A stretch of 61,162 bases of DNA from 66-474 sp035695065 (GTDB lineage Bacteria > Pseudomonadota > Gammaproteobacteria > Xanthomonadales > Rhodanobacteraceae): assembly GCA_035695065.1 (NCBI GenBank), contig DASSEW010000092.1, positions 1-61,162 of the forward strand, given 5' to 3'. This document shows positions 18,481-27,047 of the stretch, one piece after another. Within the stretch, counting starts at the first letter, position 1. Each line of letters begins with the position of its first letter. Below the pieces are notes generated by a model. The model was not told where the DNA came from. It searched no databases and was given only the letters and a program-made list of their open reading frames with translations. Made by a program: the position numbers and the translations under genes.

Positions 18481-19458
18481 ATGTCCGTAAAACGCCTGCG
18501 CAGCCTGCTGCTGCTTCCTCTCCTGCTGCTCGGCGGTTGCAGCCTGGTGCTGCTGGACCCATCCGGCGACGTCGCGCACCGGCAGAGCGACATCATGATC
18601 GTCACCACGGTCATCACCTGGCTGATCATCGTGCCGGTGATGGTGGCGATCGCCGTGGTCGCGTGGCGCTACCGCGCGTCGAACGGCAAGGCCAAATACG
18701 ATCCGGACTGGGATCATTCGCCGCAGCTGGAACTCGTCGTCTGGGCGGTGCCGCTGCTGATCATCATCTCGGTCGGCGCGGTGAGCTGGATCGGCACCCA
18801 CCAGACCGATCCCTATCGCCCGCTCGACCGGATCGCGGCGGGCAAGCCGGTGCCGGCCGACGTCGAGCCGCTGGAAGTGGACGTGATATCGCTGCGCTGG
18901 AAGTGGCTGTTCCTGTATCCGCAGTACGGCATCGCGACGGTGAATGAAGTGGCCGTGCCGGTGGATCGGCCGATCCGGTTCAAGCTGACCGGTGACACCA
19001 TGATGGATTCGTTCTTCGTGCCCGCGCTGGTGGGCCAGGTCTACACGATGCCCGGCATGCAGACGATCCTGCATGGCGTCATCAACAAGCCCGGCGAGTA
19101 CAAGGGCTTCTCCGCGAATTTCAGCGGATCGGGCTTCACCGACATGCGCTTCAAGTTCCTCGGGTTGAACACGCAGGATTTCGATGCGTGGGTGGCGAAG
19201 GCGCGCGCGGCCGGCGGCGACATGGATCTCGCGGCCTACAAGAAGCTGCGTGAACCCAGCCGCGCCGAGCCGGTGCACTACTACGCGAAGTTCGATCCAC
19301 ACCTTTACGAGCGCGTGCTGAACCTGTGCGTCCAGTCCGGCGGGGTCTGCAAGAAGCAGATGGCCAGCAACCCCATGCGGGGCATGCCCTCGCACCAATC
19401 CATGAAGATGCCCCCGCCGCCGGAAGTGCCTTCCGGTTCCACCACGGGTGGGCACTGA
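18481..19458 (+). CDS. cyoA: cytochrome bo3-type ubiquinol oxidase subunit II
   Basis: A 325-residue lipoprotein subunit of the proton-pumping terminal quinol oxidase. The ATG at 18481 gives MSVKRLRSLLLLPLLLLGGC with the lipidated Cys20. Two membrane helices follow (about residues 38-60 and 83-103), then a cupredoxin domain. The CuA ligand set of cytochrome c oxidases is absent: the region reads SFFVPALVGQVYTMPGMQT, as in quinol oxidases. The C-terminal tail contains two Cys and is Met/Pro-rich. First gene of cyoABCD-SURF1. Confidence 0.95.
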   Translation: MSVKRLRSLLLLPLLLLGGCSLVLLDPSGDVAHRQSDIMIVTTVITWLIIVPVMVAIAVVAWRYRASNGKAKYDPDWDHSPQLELVVWAVPLLIIISVGAVSWIGTHQTDPYRPLDRIAAGKPVPADVEPLEVDVISLRWKWLFLYPQYGIATVNEVAVPVDRPIRFKLTGDTMMDSFFVPALVGQVYTMPGMQTILHGVINKPGEYKGFSANFSGSGFTDMRFKFLGLNTQDFDAWVAKARAAGGDMDLAAYKKLREPSRAEPVHYYAKFDPHLYERVLNLCVQSGGVCKKQMASNPMRGMPSHQSMKMPPPPEVPSGSTTGGH

Positions 19459-19479
19459 TCATAGTGAAGAGATTCAACC

Positions 19480-21507
19480 ATGCCTGAAGCCATGCCCCAT
19501 CGTGCCGCGATCTGGAACTTCCTGTTCGGGCGGCTGACGATCAAGTCGTTCCCGTTCCTCAACCCCGATACCGAAGGCCACATCCTGCTGGTGACGTTCT
19601 TCGTGGTCGCGGTCGTCGGACTGGCGATCGTTGCTGCGATCACCAAATACCGCAAATGGGGTTACCTGTGGCACGAGTGGTTCACCAGCGTGGACCACAA
19701 GAAGCTCGGGATCATGTACATGATCCTCGGCACCGTGATGCTGCTGCGCGGGTTTTCCGACGCGATCATGATGCGCGCGCAGCAGGCCTACGCCTTCGGC
19801 CCGCACATGGGCTACCTGCCGCCCGACCACTACAACCAGATCTTCTCGGCCCACGGCTCGATCATGATCTTCTTCGTCGGCATGGCCTACATCGCCGGCC
19901 TGATGAACTACATCATGCCGCTGCAGATCGGCTCGCGCGACGTGGCGTTCCCGTTCCTCAACAACCTGAGCTTCTGGTTCACCTGCGGCGGTGCGGTGAT
20001 GTTCATGACATCACTGTTCCTGGGCGACTTCTCGATGGCCGGCTGGCTGGGTTATCCGCCGGTATCGGAACTGCAGCAGGGACCGGGCGTCGATTACTAC
20101 ATCTGGGGCCTGCAATTGTCAGGCGTGGGCACGTTGCTCACCGGCATCAATTTCGTGGTGACCGTCCTCAAGATGCGCGCGCCCGGCATGTCGCTGATGA
20201 AGATGCCGGTGTTCACCTGGACGACGCTGTGCACCAGCGGCCTGATCATCGCGACGTTCCCGGTGCTCACCGCCACGCTGTTCCTGCTGGCGCTGGACCG
20301 CTACCTCGGCACGCACTTCTTCACCGACGGGTTCGGTGGAAATTTGATGATGTACATCAACCTGATCTGGGTGTGGGGACACCCCGAGGTGTACATATTG
20401 ATATTGCCGTTGTTCGGCGTGTTCTCGGAAATCGTGCCGACGTTCTCCGGCAAGCCGCTGTTCGCCTACTCGTCCATGGTGTACGCCACCGTCGCGATCA
20501 TGATCCTGTCGTACCTGGTATGGCTGCACCACTTCTTCACGATGGGCTCGGGTGCCGATGTCAACTCGTTCTTCTCGTTGACGACGATGATGATCGCGAT
20601 CCCGACCGGCGTGAAGATCTTCAACTGGCTGTTCACCATGTACCGCGGTCGCGTGCGCTACACCGTGCCGATGCTGTGGACGATGGGCTTCCTGTTCACC
20701 TTCACCATCGGCGGCATGACCGGCGTGATGCTCTCCGTTGCACCGGCCGACTTCCTGCTGCACAACAGCCTGTTCCTGATCGCGCACTTCCACAACGTGA
20801 TCATCGGCGGCGTGGTGTTCGGCGTGTTCGCGGCGGTGAACTTCTGGTTCCCCAAGGCGTTCGGCTTCAAGCTCGACGAGTTCTGGGGCAAGGCCACGTT
20901 CTGGTTCTGGCTGGTCGGCTTCTGGGTGGCGTTCGGGCCGCTGTACATCTTGGGCCTGATGGGCGTGACACGGCGGCTCAGCCACTTCGACGATCCCAGC
21001 CTGCAACCGTGGTTCGTCGTCGCCGCGATCGGTGCGTTCCTGATCGCGCTCGGCATCCTGTCCTTCATCATCCAGATCTACGTGAGCATCCTGCGGCGCA
21101 AGGAGTACGCGGTGGGCGGCGATCCCTGGGACGGCCGCACGCTGGAATGGTCCACCTCGTCGCCGCCGCCCGACTACAACTACGCGTTCATCCCGGTCGT
21201 GCATCATCGCGACGCATGGGCAACGATGAAGAAGCTCGGCTTCACGCGCCCGCAGGGTGGTTACAACGACATCCACATGCCGAAGAACACGCCTATGGGC
21301 ATCATCATCGGCGCGCTGTCGTTCGCCTGCGCGTTCGGCCTGGTCTGGTACATCTGGTGGCTGGCCGCGGCATCGCTGCTGGGCGTCATCCTCGTCGCCA
21401 TCTTCCACAGCTTCGATTACCACCAGCACCACCACATTCCCGCTGACGAGGTGCGCCGGTTCGAATCCGGCAACCCGGATGCGGCAGCACAGGGCGCCAG
21501 CGCATGA
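19480..21507 (+). CDS. cyoB: cytochrome bo3-type ubiquinol oxidase subunit I
   Basis: A 675-residue polytopic catalytic subunit carrying the low-spin haem and the haem-copper centre where O2 is reduced. Visible ligand motifs are FSAHGSIMIFF (low-spin haem His), WGHPEVYILILP (CuB His with the cross-linked Tyr), LVWLHHFFTMG (the CuB His pair) and IAHFHNVIIGG (haem His pair). Starting 21 bases after cyoA, it overlaps cyoC in an ATGA. Its length matches the family. Confidence 0.97.
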   Translation: MPEAMPHRAAIWNFLFGRLTIKSFPFLNPDTEGHILLVTFFVVAVVGLAIVAAITKYRKWGYLWHEWFTSVDHKKLGIMYMILGTVMLLRGFSDAIMMRAQQAYAFGPHMGYLPPDHYNQIFSAHGSIMIFFVGMAYIAGLMNYIMPLQIGSRDVAFPFLNNLSFWFTCGGAVMFMTSLFLGDFSMAGWLGYPPVSELQQGPGVDYYIWGLQLSGVGTLLTGINFVVTVLKMRAPGMSLMKMPVFTWTTLCTSGLIIATFPVLTATLFLLALDRYLGTHFFTDGFGGNLMMYINLIWVWGHPEVYILILPLFGVFSEIVPTFSGKPLFAYSSMVYATVAIMILSYLVWLHHFFTMGSGADVNSFFSLTTMMIAIPTGVKIFNWLFTMYRGRVRYTVPMLWTMGFLFTFTIGGMTGVMLSVAPADFLLHNSLFLIAHFHNVIIGGVVFGVFAAVNFWFPKAFGFKLDEFWGKATFWFWLVGFWVAFGPLYILGLMGVTRRLSHFDDPSLQPWFVVAAIGAFLIALGILSFIIQIYVSILRRKEYAVGGDPWDGRTLEWSTSSPPPDYNYAFIPVVHHRDAWATMKKLGFTRPQGGYNDIHMPKNTPMGIIIGALSFACAFGLVWYIWWLAAASLLGVILVAIFHSFDYHQHHHIPADEVRRFESGNPDAAAQGASA

Positions 21508-22130
21508 ACACCACTGCAATCGATACCGCGCATCCGGCACCCGAGCAGTACTACTGCCTGACGGAGTCGCCGCCGCATAACGGAACCCTGCTCGGGTTCT
21601 GGATCTACCTGATGAGCGACTGCTTCATCTTCGCGTCGCTCTTCACCTGTTACGCGGTGCTCGGTACCGAGTACGCGGGCGGCCCGACCGGAGCCGAGGT
21701 GCTCGACCTGCCGGGGCTCGCAGTGAACACTGCACTGCTGCTGGTGTCGTCGGTCGTGTTCGGTTTCGCGATGCTGGAAATGCAGCGCCTGAGGAAAGGC
21801 GCGATGCTGCTCTGGCTGGCCATCGCCGGATTGCTGGCAGCGGCGTTCGTCGCGCTGGAGGTGCGCGAGTTCCTCGGCATGATCGCCGAAGGCGCCGGCC
21901 CGGATCGCAGCGCCTTCCTGTCGTCGTTCTTCACGCTGGTGGCGACGCACGGCCTGCACGTGACGCTCGGCATCCTGTGGCTGATCGTGCTGATGGTGCA
22001 GTGCATCCGCTTCGGCCTGAGCGAGGACAACGTGCGCCGAATGCGCTGCCTCAGCATGTTCTGGCATTTCCTCGACCTCGTGTGGGTCGGCGTTTTCAGC
22101 TACGTCTACCTGGTGGGAGTGGTGCGATGA
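21504..22130 (+). CDS. cyoC: cytochrome bo3-type ubiquinol oxidase subunit III
   Basis: A 208-residue membrane subunit with five predicted helices. Family features are GFWIYLMSDCFIFASLF near the N terminus, the conserved Glu in LEVREF, THGLHVTLGILWL and the C-terminal FWHFLDLVWVGVFSYVYL. Subunit III stabilises the oxidase and may feed oxygen or protons to subunit I. The gene overlaps both neighbours by four bases (ATGA), which implies coupled translation. Confidence 0.96.
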   Translation: MNTTAIDTAHPAPEQYYCLTESPPHNGTLLGFWIYLMSDCFIFASLFTCYAVLGTEYAGGPTGAEVLDLPGLAVNTALLLVSSVVFGFAMLEMQRLRKGAMLLWLAIAGLLAAAFVALEVREFLGMIAEGAGPDRSAFLSSFFTLVATHGLHVTLGILWLIVLMVQCIRFGLSEDNVRRMRCLSMFWHFLDLVWVGVFSYVYLVGVVR

Positions 22131-22549
22131 ACCAGCCTTCGTCCGGTCACGCGATGCCGCACGGCGGCCACGACTCGATGCACGAACACCACGGCAGCCT
22201 GCGCGGCTATCTCACCGGCTTCGTGCTCGCCGCGATCTTGACCGTCATCCCGTTCTGGCTGGTGATGGGCCACGTGATCGCCAACAAGCCGTTGCTGATC
22301 CTCGCGATCCTGGCGCTGGCGGTGGTGCAGATCTTCGTGCACATCGTGTTCTTCCTGCACCTGGATACGCGCTCGGAAAGCGGCTGGAACATGATGACCT
22401 TCATCTTCACCGCCGTGCTGGTGATCATCGTGCTCGGCGCGTCCATCTGGGTCATGTACGCCGAAAACGCGAACATGATGCCGATGTCGCAACGGTACGA
22501 GCAGAACCCGATCAGCCACCAGCCGACCACTCACAAGCCGGCGCAGTAA
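22127..22549 (+). CDS. cyoD: cytochrome bo3-type ubiquinol oxidase subunit IV
   Basis: A 140-residue small membrane subunit with three hydrophobic helices and a His-rich N-terminal tail (HAMPHGGHDSMHEHHG). The family motif region is LRGYLTGFVLAAILTVIPFW and IFVHIVFFLHLDT. It assists haem/copper insertion in subunit I. No cyoE (haem O synthase) follows; a SURF1 gene takes that place. The ATG overlaps the cyoC stop. Confidence 0.94.
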   Translation: MNQPSSGHAMPHGGHDSMHEHHGSLRGYLTGFVLAAILTVIPFWLVMGHVIANKPLLILAILALAVVQIFVHIVFFLHLDTRSESGWNMMTFIFTAVLVIIVLGASIWVMYAENANMMPMSQRYEQNPISHQPTTHKPAQ

Positions 22550-22609
22550 ACCGGTATTCGCGCGACACCGCCAAGGCAGCGCGCAGTCACCGCCAGGTTC
22601 ATCCTCGGG

Positions 22610-23308
22610 ATGGCGCTGCTGGCGGCGGTGTTCGTCGGCCTGGTCCTGCTCGGCAACTGGCAGGTACGGCGCTATCACCTGAAAGTGCGGATCGCGCATG
22701 ACATCGCCACGCGCGTGCACGCGCCGCCGGTGGATGCACCCGGCCCCGCGCAATGGCCGCGAATCGCGGCCGGACAACTTCAATATCTGCACGTCCGGCT
22801 GCGCGGCCGGTTCACCGGCAACGAGACGTTCGTGCATGGTTCGAGTTCGCAAGGCTACGGCTACTGGGTGATGGCGCCGCTGCGCACGGATCGCGGTTTC
22901 ATCGTGCTGGTCAATCGCGGTTACGTTGCGCCCGAACCTTCCGGAGCGCCCACTGCGGCGGATATTGCACCGCCCAGCGGCGAAGTGACATTGACCGGAT
23001 TGCTGCGCCTCACCGAACCGCGCGGCGGCTTCATGCGCCACAACAAGCCTGCCGAAAACCTGTGGTACTCGCGCGATGTCGCGGCGATCGCCGCAGCCGA
23101 TCACCTTCCCGCCGATCAGGTCGCGCCGTACTTCGTGGATGCCGATGCAAGCACAAGCGGCGCCGGCGAACTCCCCATCGCAGGTCTCACCAACATCCGG
23201 ATCTACAATCACAGCCTCGGTTACGCGATCACCTGGTACGCGCTCGCGCTCGGCACGTTGCTGGCAGCGGGCATCGTGGTCCGCCACGAATGGCAAGCCC
23301 GCGGCTGA
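22610..23308 (+). CDS. SURF1 family cytochrome oxidase assembly protein
   Basis: A 232-residue inner-membrane assembly factor. The N-terminal helix MALLAAVFVGLVLLGNWQVRR and the C-terminal helix near LGYAITWYALALGTLLAAGI flank the periplasmic SURF1 domain (VRLRGRFTGNETF, VLVNRGYV, GLLRLTEPRGGF). SURF1 helps place haem in oxidase subunit I. The ATG at 22610 is the only canonical start after the in-frame stop at 22547. It falls directly at the membrane helix and leaves none of the usual basic leader residues, so the true start may be a rare codon upstream. It is 60 bases downstream of cyoD. Confidence 0.88.
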   Translation: MALLAAVFVGLVLLGNWQVRRYHLKVRIAHDIATRVHAPPVDAPGPAQWPRIAAGQLQYLHVRLRGRFTGNETFVHGSSSQGYGYWVMAPLRTDRGFIVLVNRGYVAPEPSGAPTAADIAPPSGEVTLTGLLRLTEPRGGFMRHNKPAENLWYSRDVAAIAAADHLPADQVAPYFVDADASTSGAGELPIAGLTNIRIYNHSLGYAITWYALALGTLLAAGIVVRHEWQARG

Positions 23309-23324
23309 CCATGCAAGGCGGTTC

Positions 23325-24263
23325 CTAACCCGGACGAATCCGCACCTCGGGCAACCCGACGATGTCGTAGGTCGCCGAGGCGATGCCGATGCCGGCGGCG
23401 TCGAACGCCGCGATGATCTCGCGGCTCATCGCATCCTTGACCTCGCGCACGCCGCGGTCGGGCACCACGAACCGCAAGCCGAGTTCGAGCCAGTTGTCGG
23501 TCAGCCGATAAAACACGCGCGGCTCGAAGTCGGATGCCTTCACGAAGTACACCTCCTGCATGCGCCGCATCGCTTCGGCACTGATTTCGCTGGTGCGCGC
23601 GCTGTGGCGCCTCGCGGCGTCGAGGAGGATCGCTTCGGCCTTGCCGCGATCGGCGGTGTAGGTGATCGGGATGTCCATCTCCGCCCACAGGAACGGGAAA
23701 TCGCGCGTGTAGTTGTACACGGGCTTGTCGAACACCATGCTGTTGCTCACGGTGACGACGCGGCCGCTGAACTGCCGCCCCTTGACCCACATCGCCGGCG
23801 CGTCCTCCTGCTCGCCGGGCGGCTCGCCCATTTCCATGATCGTGGTCTGGATGAAACCGACCGCGATGACCTGGCCGCGCACGTCGCCCATCAGGATGCG
23901 GTCGCCGACGTGGAAAGTGCGCCCGCGCAGGATCACCAGATACCCCGCGATCGCGGAAATCGGTTTTTGCAGCGCGAAGGCGAGGCCGGCGCTGAGCACG
24001 CCCATCGCCGTGGTGAGATGCGCCGGGTTGTTGAGCCAGATCGATGCGATGCCGAAGAACAGCACGATCACGAGCGCGATGTTGACGACCTGGCGAACCC
24101 AGAAGGTCGCGCGCGCCTCGGGATGGTGCTCGATCAGGTAACGGGTGAGCGCGGCAAGCAGCCAGCGCAGGATCAGCAGCGCCGCGATGAGCGCAATGCT
24201 CATCAGCAGCTTGCGGCCGTTCTCGTCGGTGACCCCGACCAGCCTGATGCCGAAGACGTCCAT
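23325..24263 (-). CDS. small-conductance mechanosensitive channel family protein (MscS-like)
   Basis: A 312-residue inner-membrane protein. Hydrophobic segments occur at about residues 19-40, 60-78 and 84-110. The pore-lining stretch AMGVLSAGLAFALQKPISAIAGY is the MscS TM3 signature, followed by the beta domain (RTFHVGDRI, GQVIAVGFIQTTI, VTVSNSMVF) and a cytoplasmic alpha/beta domain. Such channels vent solutes on hypo-osmotic shock. It converges on the SURF1 gene with a 16-base gap. The beta-domain loop contains an acidic insertion (GEPPGEQEDAPA) relative to E. coli MscS. Confidence 0.92.
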   Translation of the reverse strand: MDVFGIRLVGVTDENGRKLLMSIALIAALLILRWLLAALTRYLIEHHPEARATFWVRQVVNIALVIVLFFGIASIWLNNPAHLTTAMGVLSAGLAFALQKPISAIAGYLVILRGRTFHVGDRILMGDVRGQVIAVGFIQTTIMEMGEPPGEQEDAPAMWVKGRQFSGRVVTVSNSMVFDKPVYNYTRDFPFLWAEMDIPITYTADRGKAEAILLDAARRHSARTSEISAEAMRRMQEVYFVKASDFEPRVFYRLTDNWLELGLRFVVPDRGVREVKDAMSREIIAAFDAAGIGIASATYDIVGLPEVRIRPG

Positions 24264-24321
24264 GTCGATTCAGGATAATACAGAAGGCACGAAACCGGCG
24301 TGACTGCCGCAGCGGCCCGGA

Positions 24322-25122
24322 TCAAGCGGTCATGGCACTCCGCAACGTCGCCGCGATCGCGGACCGAAGTTCGCCCGTCGCCGTGGCAAGCACGCTGGTG
24401 GTTCCCAGCGCCGGCTCCGCGCCATCCAGGCCAGTGAACGTACCGCCGGCCTCGCGCACGATCACCGCCAGCGCGGCGATGTCGAGGATGTTGACGTCCG
24501 ATTCAATCACGACGTCCAGCCCGCCGCGCGCGAGCAGGTGGTAGTGGCAGAAATCCCCATAGCCGCGCACCCGATTGACCCCGCGGATCAGCGCGCCGAA
24601 TGCGTTCCAGTGTTGCGCGTCGCTGGTCAGCGTCTTGATATTGCCGAACGAGAGCGATGCGTCTTTAAGCGCGCGCGTATCGGCAACGTGGACACGCCTG
24701 CCGTCGAGGAACGCACCGCCGCTGCGCCGCGCCCACATGGTTTCGCCGTACAGCGGCGCGTGCGACACGCCCAGCACCAGTTCGCCCCGGTGCATCAGCG
24801 CGATCTGCGTGGAAAAAAACGACGTGCCGCGTACGAAACTCTTGGTGCCATCCAGCGGATCCACCAGCCACAGGAATTCACTCTCGCCCGTCCTGCCGCG
24901 CTCCTCGCCGTGGATCGCGTGGTCGGGAAACGCGCCGAGCAGGCGCGCGCGGATCGCGTCCTCGGCTTCGCGATCGGCGATCGTGACCGGACTGGCGTCG
25001 GGCTTGATTTCCACTTCCACGCCGCGTTCGAAATGGCGCGCGATCAGCGCGCCGGCTTCCAGCGCCGCCGCGCGCGCCACGTCCAGCGCGTGGTCCAGGA
25101 ACTCCGCAGCAAGGTTCGTCAT
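24322..25122 (-). CDS. hisN: inositol monophosphatase-family phosphatase, HisN-like histidinol-phosphatase
   Basis: A 266-residue Mg-dependent phosphatase. Metal-binding motifs are GEERG (about residue 71), WLVDPLDGTKSFVRG (about 85-99) and the C-terminal SDVNILDIAAL (about 208-218), where the usual W-D-I-A-A reads L-D-I-A-A. The G-T-K-S-F form of the central motif is characteristic of the HisN branch, which dephosphorylates histidinol phosphate in histidine synthesis. No other his gene is near, so a general sugar- or inositol-phosphatase role remains possible. It is divergent from bioA across 38 bases. Confidence 0.82.
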   Translation of the reverse strand: MTNLAAEFLDHALDVARAAALEAGALIARHFERGVEVEIKPDASPVTIADREAEDAIRARLLGAFPDHAIHGEERGRTGESEFLWLVDPLDGTKSFVRGTSFFSTQIALMHRGELVLGVSHAPLYGETMWARRSGGAFLDGRRVHVADTRALKDASLSFGNIKTLTSDAQHWNAFGALIRGVNRVRGYGDFCHYHLLARGGLDVVIESDVNILDIAALAVIVREAGGTFTGLDGAEPALGTTSVLATATGELRSAIAATLRSAMTA

Positions 25123-25160
25123 GCACTACGATCCGTGTTTTTCCCGGGAGCGCATCATAG

Positions 25161-26522
25161 ATGATCGCCGATTCGTCGAACGCCGCCCTGGCCATGCGCG
25201 ACCTCGGCGTGAACTGGCACCCGTGCACGCAGATGCGCGAGCACGAAGCGCGCTTGCCGATGATTCCGATCGCGCGCGGCGACGGCGCGTGGCTGGTTGA
25301 CGCGAACGGCAGGCGTTATCTCGATTGCATCGGCTCGTGGTGGAGCAACCTGTTCGGGCACGCCAATCCGCGCATCGCGCAGGCGATCGCCGCACAGGCG
25401 GCGACGCTGAACCACGTGATGTTCGCCGGCTTCACGCACGAGCCTGCGATCAAGCTTGCCGAGGAACTGGTGCGGATCGCGCCGCCGGGACTCGCGCGCG
25501 CGTTCTTCGCCGGCGACGGCGCCAGCGCGGTGGAGATCGCGCTGAAGATGAGTTTTCATTATTGGCACAACATGGGCCAGCGCGAGCGCACGCGCTTCAT
25601 TTCGCTCGCCAATGCCTATCACGGCGAAACGCTGGGCGCGCTGTCGGTAAGCGACCTGCCGCTGTATCGCGCGGTGTACGCGCCGCTGCTGCTGGAGCCG
25701 ATCGTCGCGCCTTCGCCGGATTGGCTGGATGCCGAGCCGGGTGAAACGCCGGAAGAAGTCGCCGGGCGGCGGTTGCGGGACATGCGCGCAATCCTGGAAC
25801 GTCACGCGCACGAGGCCTGCGCGGTGATCGTGGAGCCGCTGGTGCAATGTTCGGGCGGCATGCGCATGCATTCGCCCGCGTACCTCACCGGTCTGCGCAA
25901 GCTGTGCGACGAATACGAGGTGCACCTGATCGCGGACGAGATCGCGGTCGGATTCGGCCGAACGGGCACGATGTTCGCCTGCGAACAGGCCAACATCACG
26001 CCGGATTTCCTGTGCCTTTCGAAAGGCCTGACCGGCGGCGCGCTGGCGATGTCGGCGGTGCTGACGACGACCCGCGTGTACGAAGCGTTCCTCGGCGATT
26101 ACGCGGCCAACAACGCGTTCCTGCACTCGCACACCTTCAGCGGCAACCCGATCGCATGCGCGGCGGCGCTGGCGACGCTGGCGATCTTTCGCGAAGAGCC
26201 GGTGCTGGAAAACAATCGGATGCTTGCGGAACGATTGGCGCAACGGATCGCACCGTTGCGCGATCATTCGCACGTGTCAGGCGTACGGCAAACCGGATTG
26301 ATCGCAGCGATGGATCTGGTGGCCGACAAGCAGACGCGCACGCCGTATCCCGGCGCCGAGCGGCGCGGGCTGCGTTTCTATCTGCACGGGCTGGAGCACG
26401 GCATGCTGCTGCGGCCGCTGGGCGACACGATTTATTTCCTGCCGCCCTACTGCATCACGCCGGACGAGATCGATGCGATGGTCGGAACCGCCGCGGCGGG
26501 AATCGCCGCGGCGTCGGAATAA
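25161..26522 (+). CDS. bioA: adenosylmethionine-8-amino-7-oxononanoate aminotransferase BioA
   Basis: A 453-residue PLP class III aminotransferase that converts KAPA to DAPA using S-adenosylmethionine as amino donor in biotin synthesis. Diagnostic features are WHPCTQM near residue 19, LDCIGSWWSNLFGH, FFAGDGASAVEIALK, YHGETLGALS, the cofactor Asp in LIADEIAVGFGRTG and the PLP lysine in CLSKGLTGG. No other bio gene is adjacent. The start is the ATG at 25161. Confidence 0.96.
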   Translation: MIADSSNAALAMRDLGVNWHPCTQMREHEARLPMIPIARGDGAWLVDANGRRYLDCIGSWWSNLFGHANPRIAQAIAAQAATLNHVMFAGFTHEPAIKLAEELVRIAPPGLARAFFAGDGASAVEIALKMSFHYWHNMGQRERTRFISLANAYHGETLGALSVSDLPLYRAVYAPLLLEPIVAPSPDWLDAEPGETPEEVAGRRLRDMRAILERHAHEACAVIVEPLVQCSGGMRMHSPAYLTGLRKLCDEYEVHLIADEIAVGFGRTGTMFACEQANITPDFLCLSKGLTGGALAMSAVLTTTRVYEAFLGDYAANNAFLHSHTFSGNPIACAAALATLAIFREEPVLENNRMLAERLAQRIAPLRDHSHVSGVRQTGLIAAMDLVADKQTRTPYPGAERRGLRFYLHGLEHGMLLRPLGDTIYFLPPYCITPDEIDAMVGTAAAGIAAASE

Positions 26523-26528
26523 GACCAC

Positions 26529-26867
26529 TCAGTGCCCATGCCCGCTGATCTGCACCGCCGGGTCGAGCTGCTGCAGCGCCTGGCCGACATTGGGATTGCC
26601 GGTACGCTCCAGATCCTCGTGGCTGTAGCTGTTGCCGTTCACCGGCAGGCAAGCCTGGTCATGGCGCCTGATGTGACTGCCGGTATCGCGGATGCAGTTG
26701 CGCGAACCGGGCGCCGGGACCTGCCTGGTGCCGATGGCGACATCGGTGTTGCCGGTCGTGGTTTGCTGGGTGGTGGTGGTCGAAACGTCCGCCGTCGTTT
26801 GCGCGACGGCGACGCCGCCGAAACCGGACACGGCGATCAAGGCGGTGGCGAGAATCAATGTTTTCAT
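26529..26867 (-). CDS. small exported protein of unknown function with a CIRDTGSHI motif
   Basis: A 112-residue product; the ATG at 26865-26867 is preferred because GGAG precedes it by about 9 bases and the product then starts with a signal peptide ending GVAVAQ at residue 22. The mature part begins with a Thr/Gln-rich stretch, then RNCIRDTGSHIRR, a second Cys in QACLPVNG, and SYSHEDLERTGNPNVGQALQQLDPAVQ. I remember similar small secreted proteins in Xanthomonadaceae but know no function. Two cysteines could form a disulfide in the periplasm. It converges on bioA with a six-base gap. Confidence 0.7.
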   Translation of the reverse strand: MKTLILATALIAVSGFGGVAVAQTTADVSTTTTQQTTTGNTDVAIGTRQVPAPGSRNCIRDTGSHIRRHDQACLPVNGNSYSHEDLERTGNPNVGQALQQLDPAVQISGHGH

Positions 26868-27047
26868 GGCTGGCTCCGAAGTCGTTCTTCCCCGTTCCCT
26901 GATGGTGATTGTCCTCCCTGCCCGCAAGGCCGGCGCGGGCCCCGCATCAGCTACGACAGCTTTCGTTCATGATGGTTCAAAGGCCCGCTTCCTCGCCCGG
27001 ATGGTTCGCCATCTGCCATCCTATGCGGACGGAGATGCGGAACTGCG

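Noticed and set aside
21458..21468. GGTTCGAATCC, resembling a tRNA T-arm
   Set aside because: It is inside the cyoB coding sequence and no acceptor, D or anticodon arm can be placed around it.
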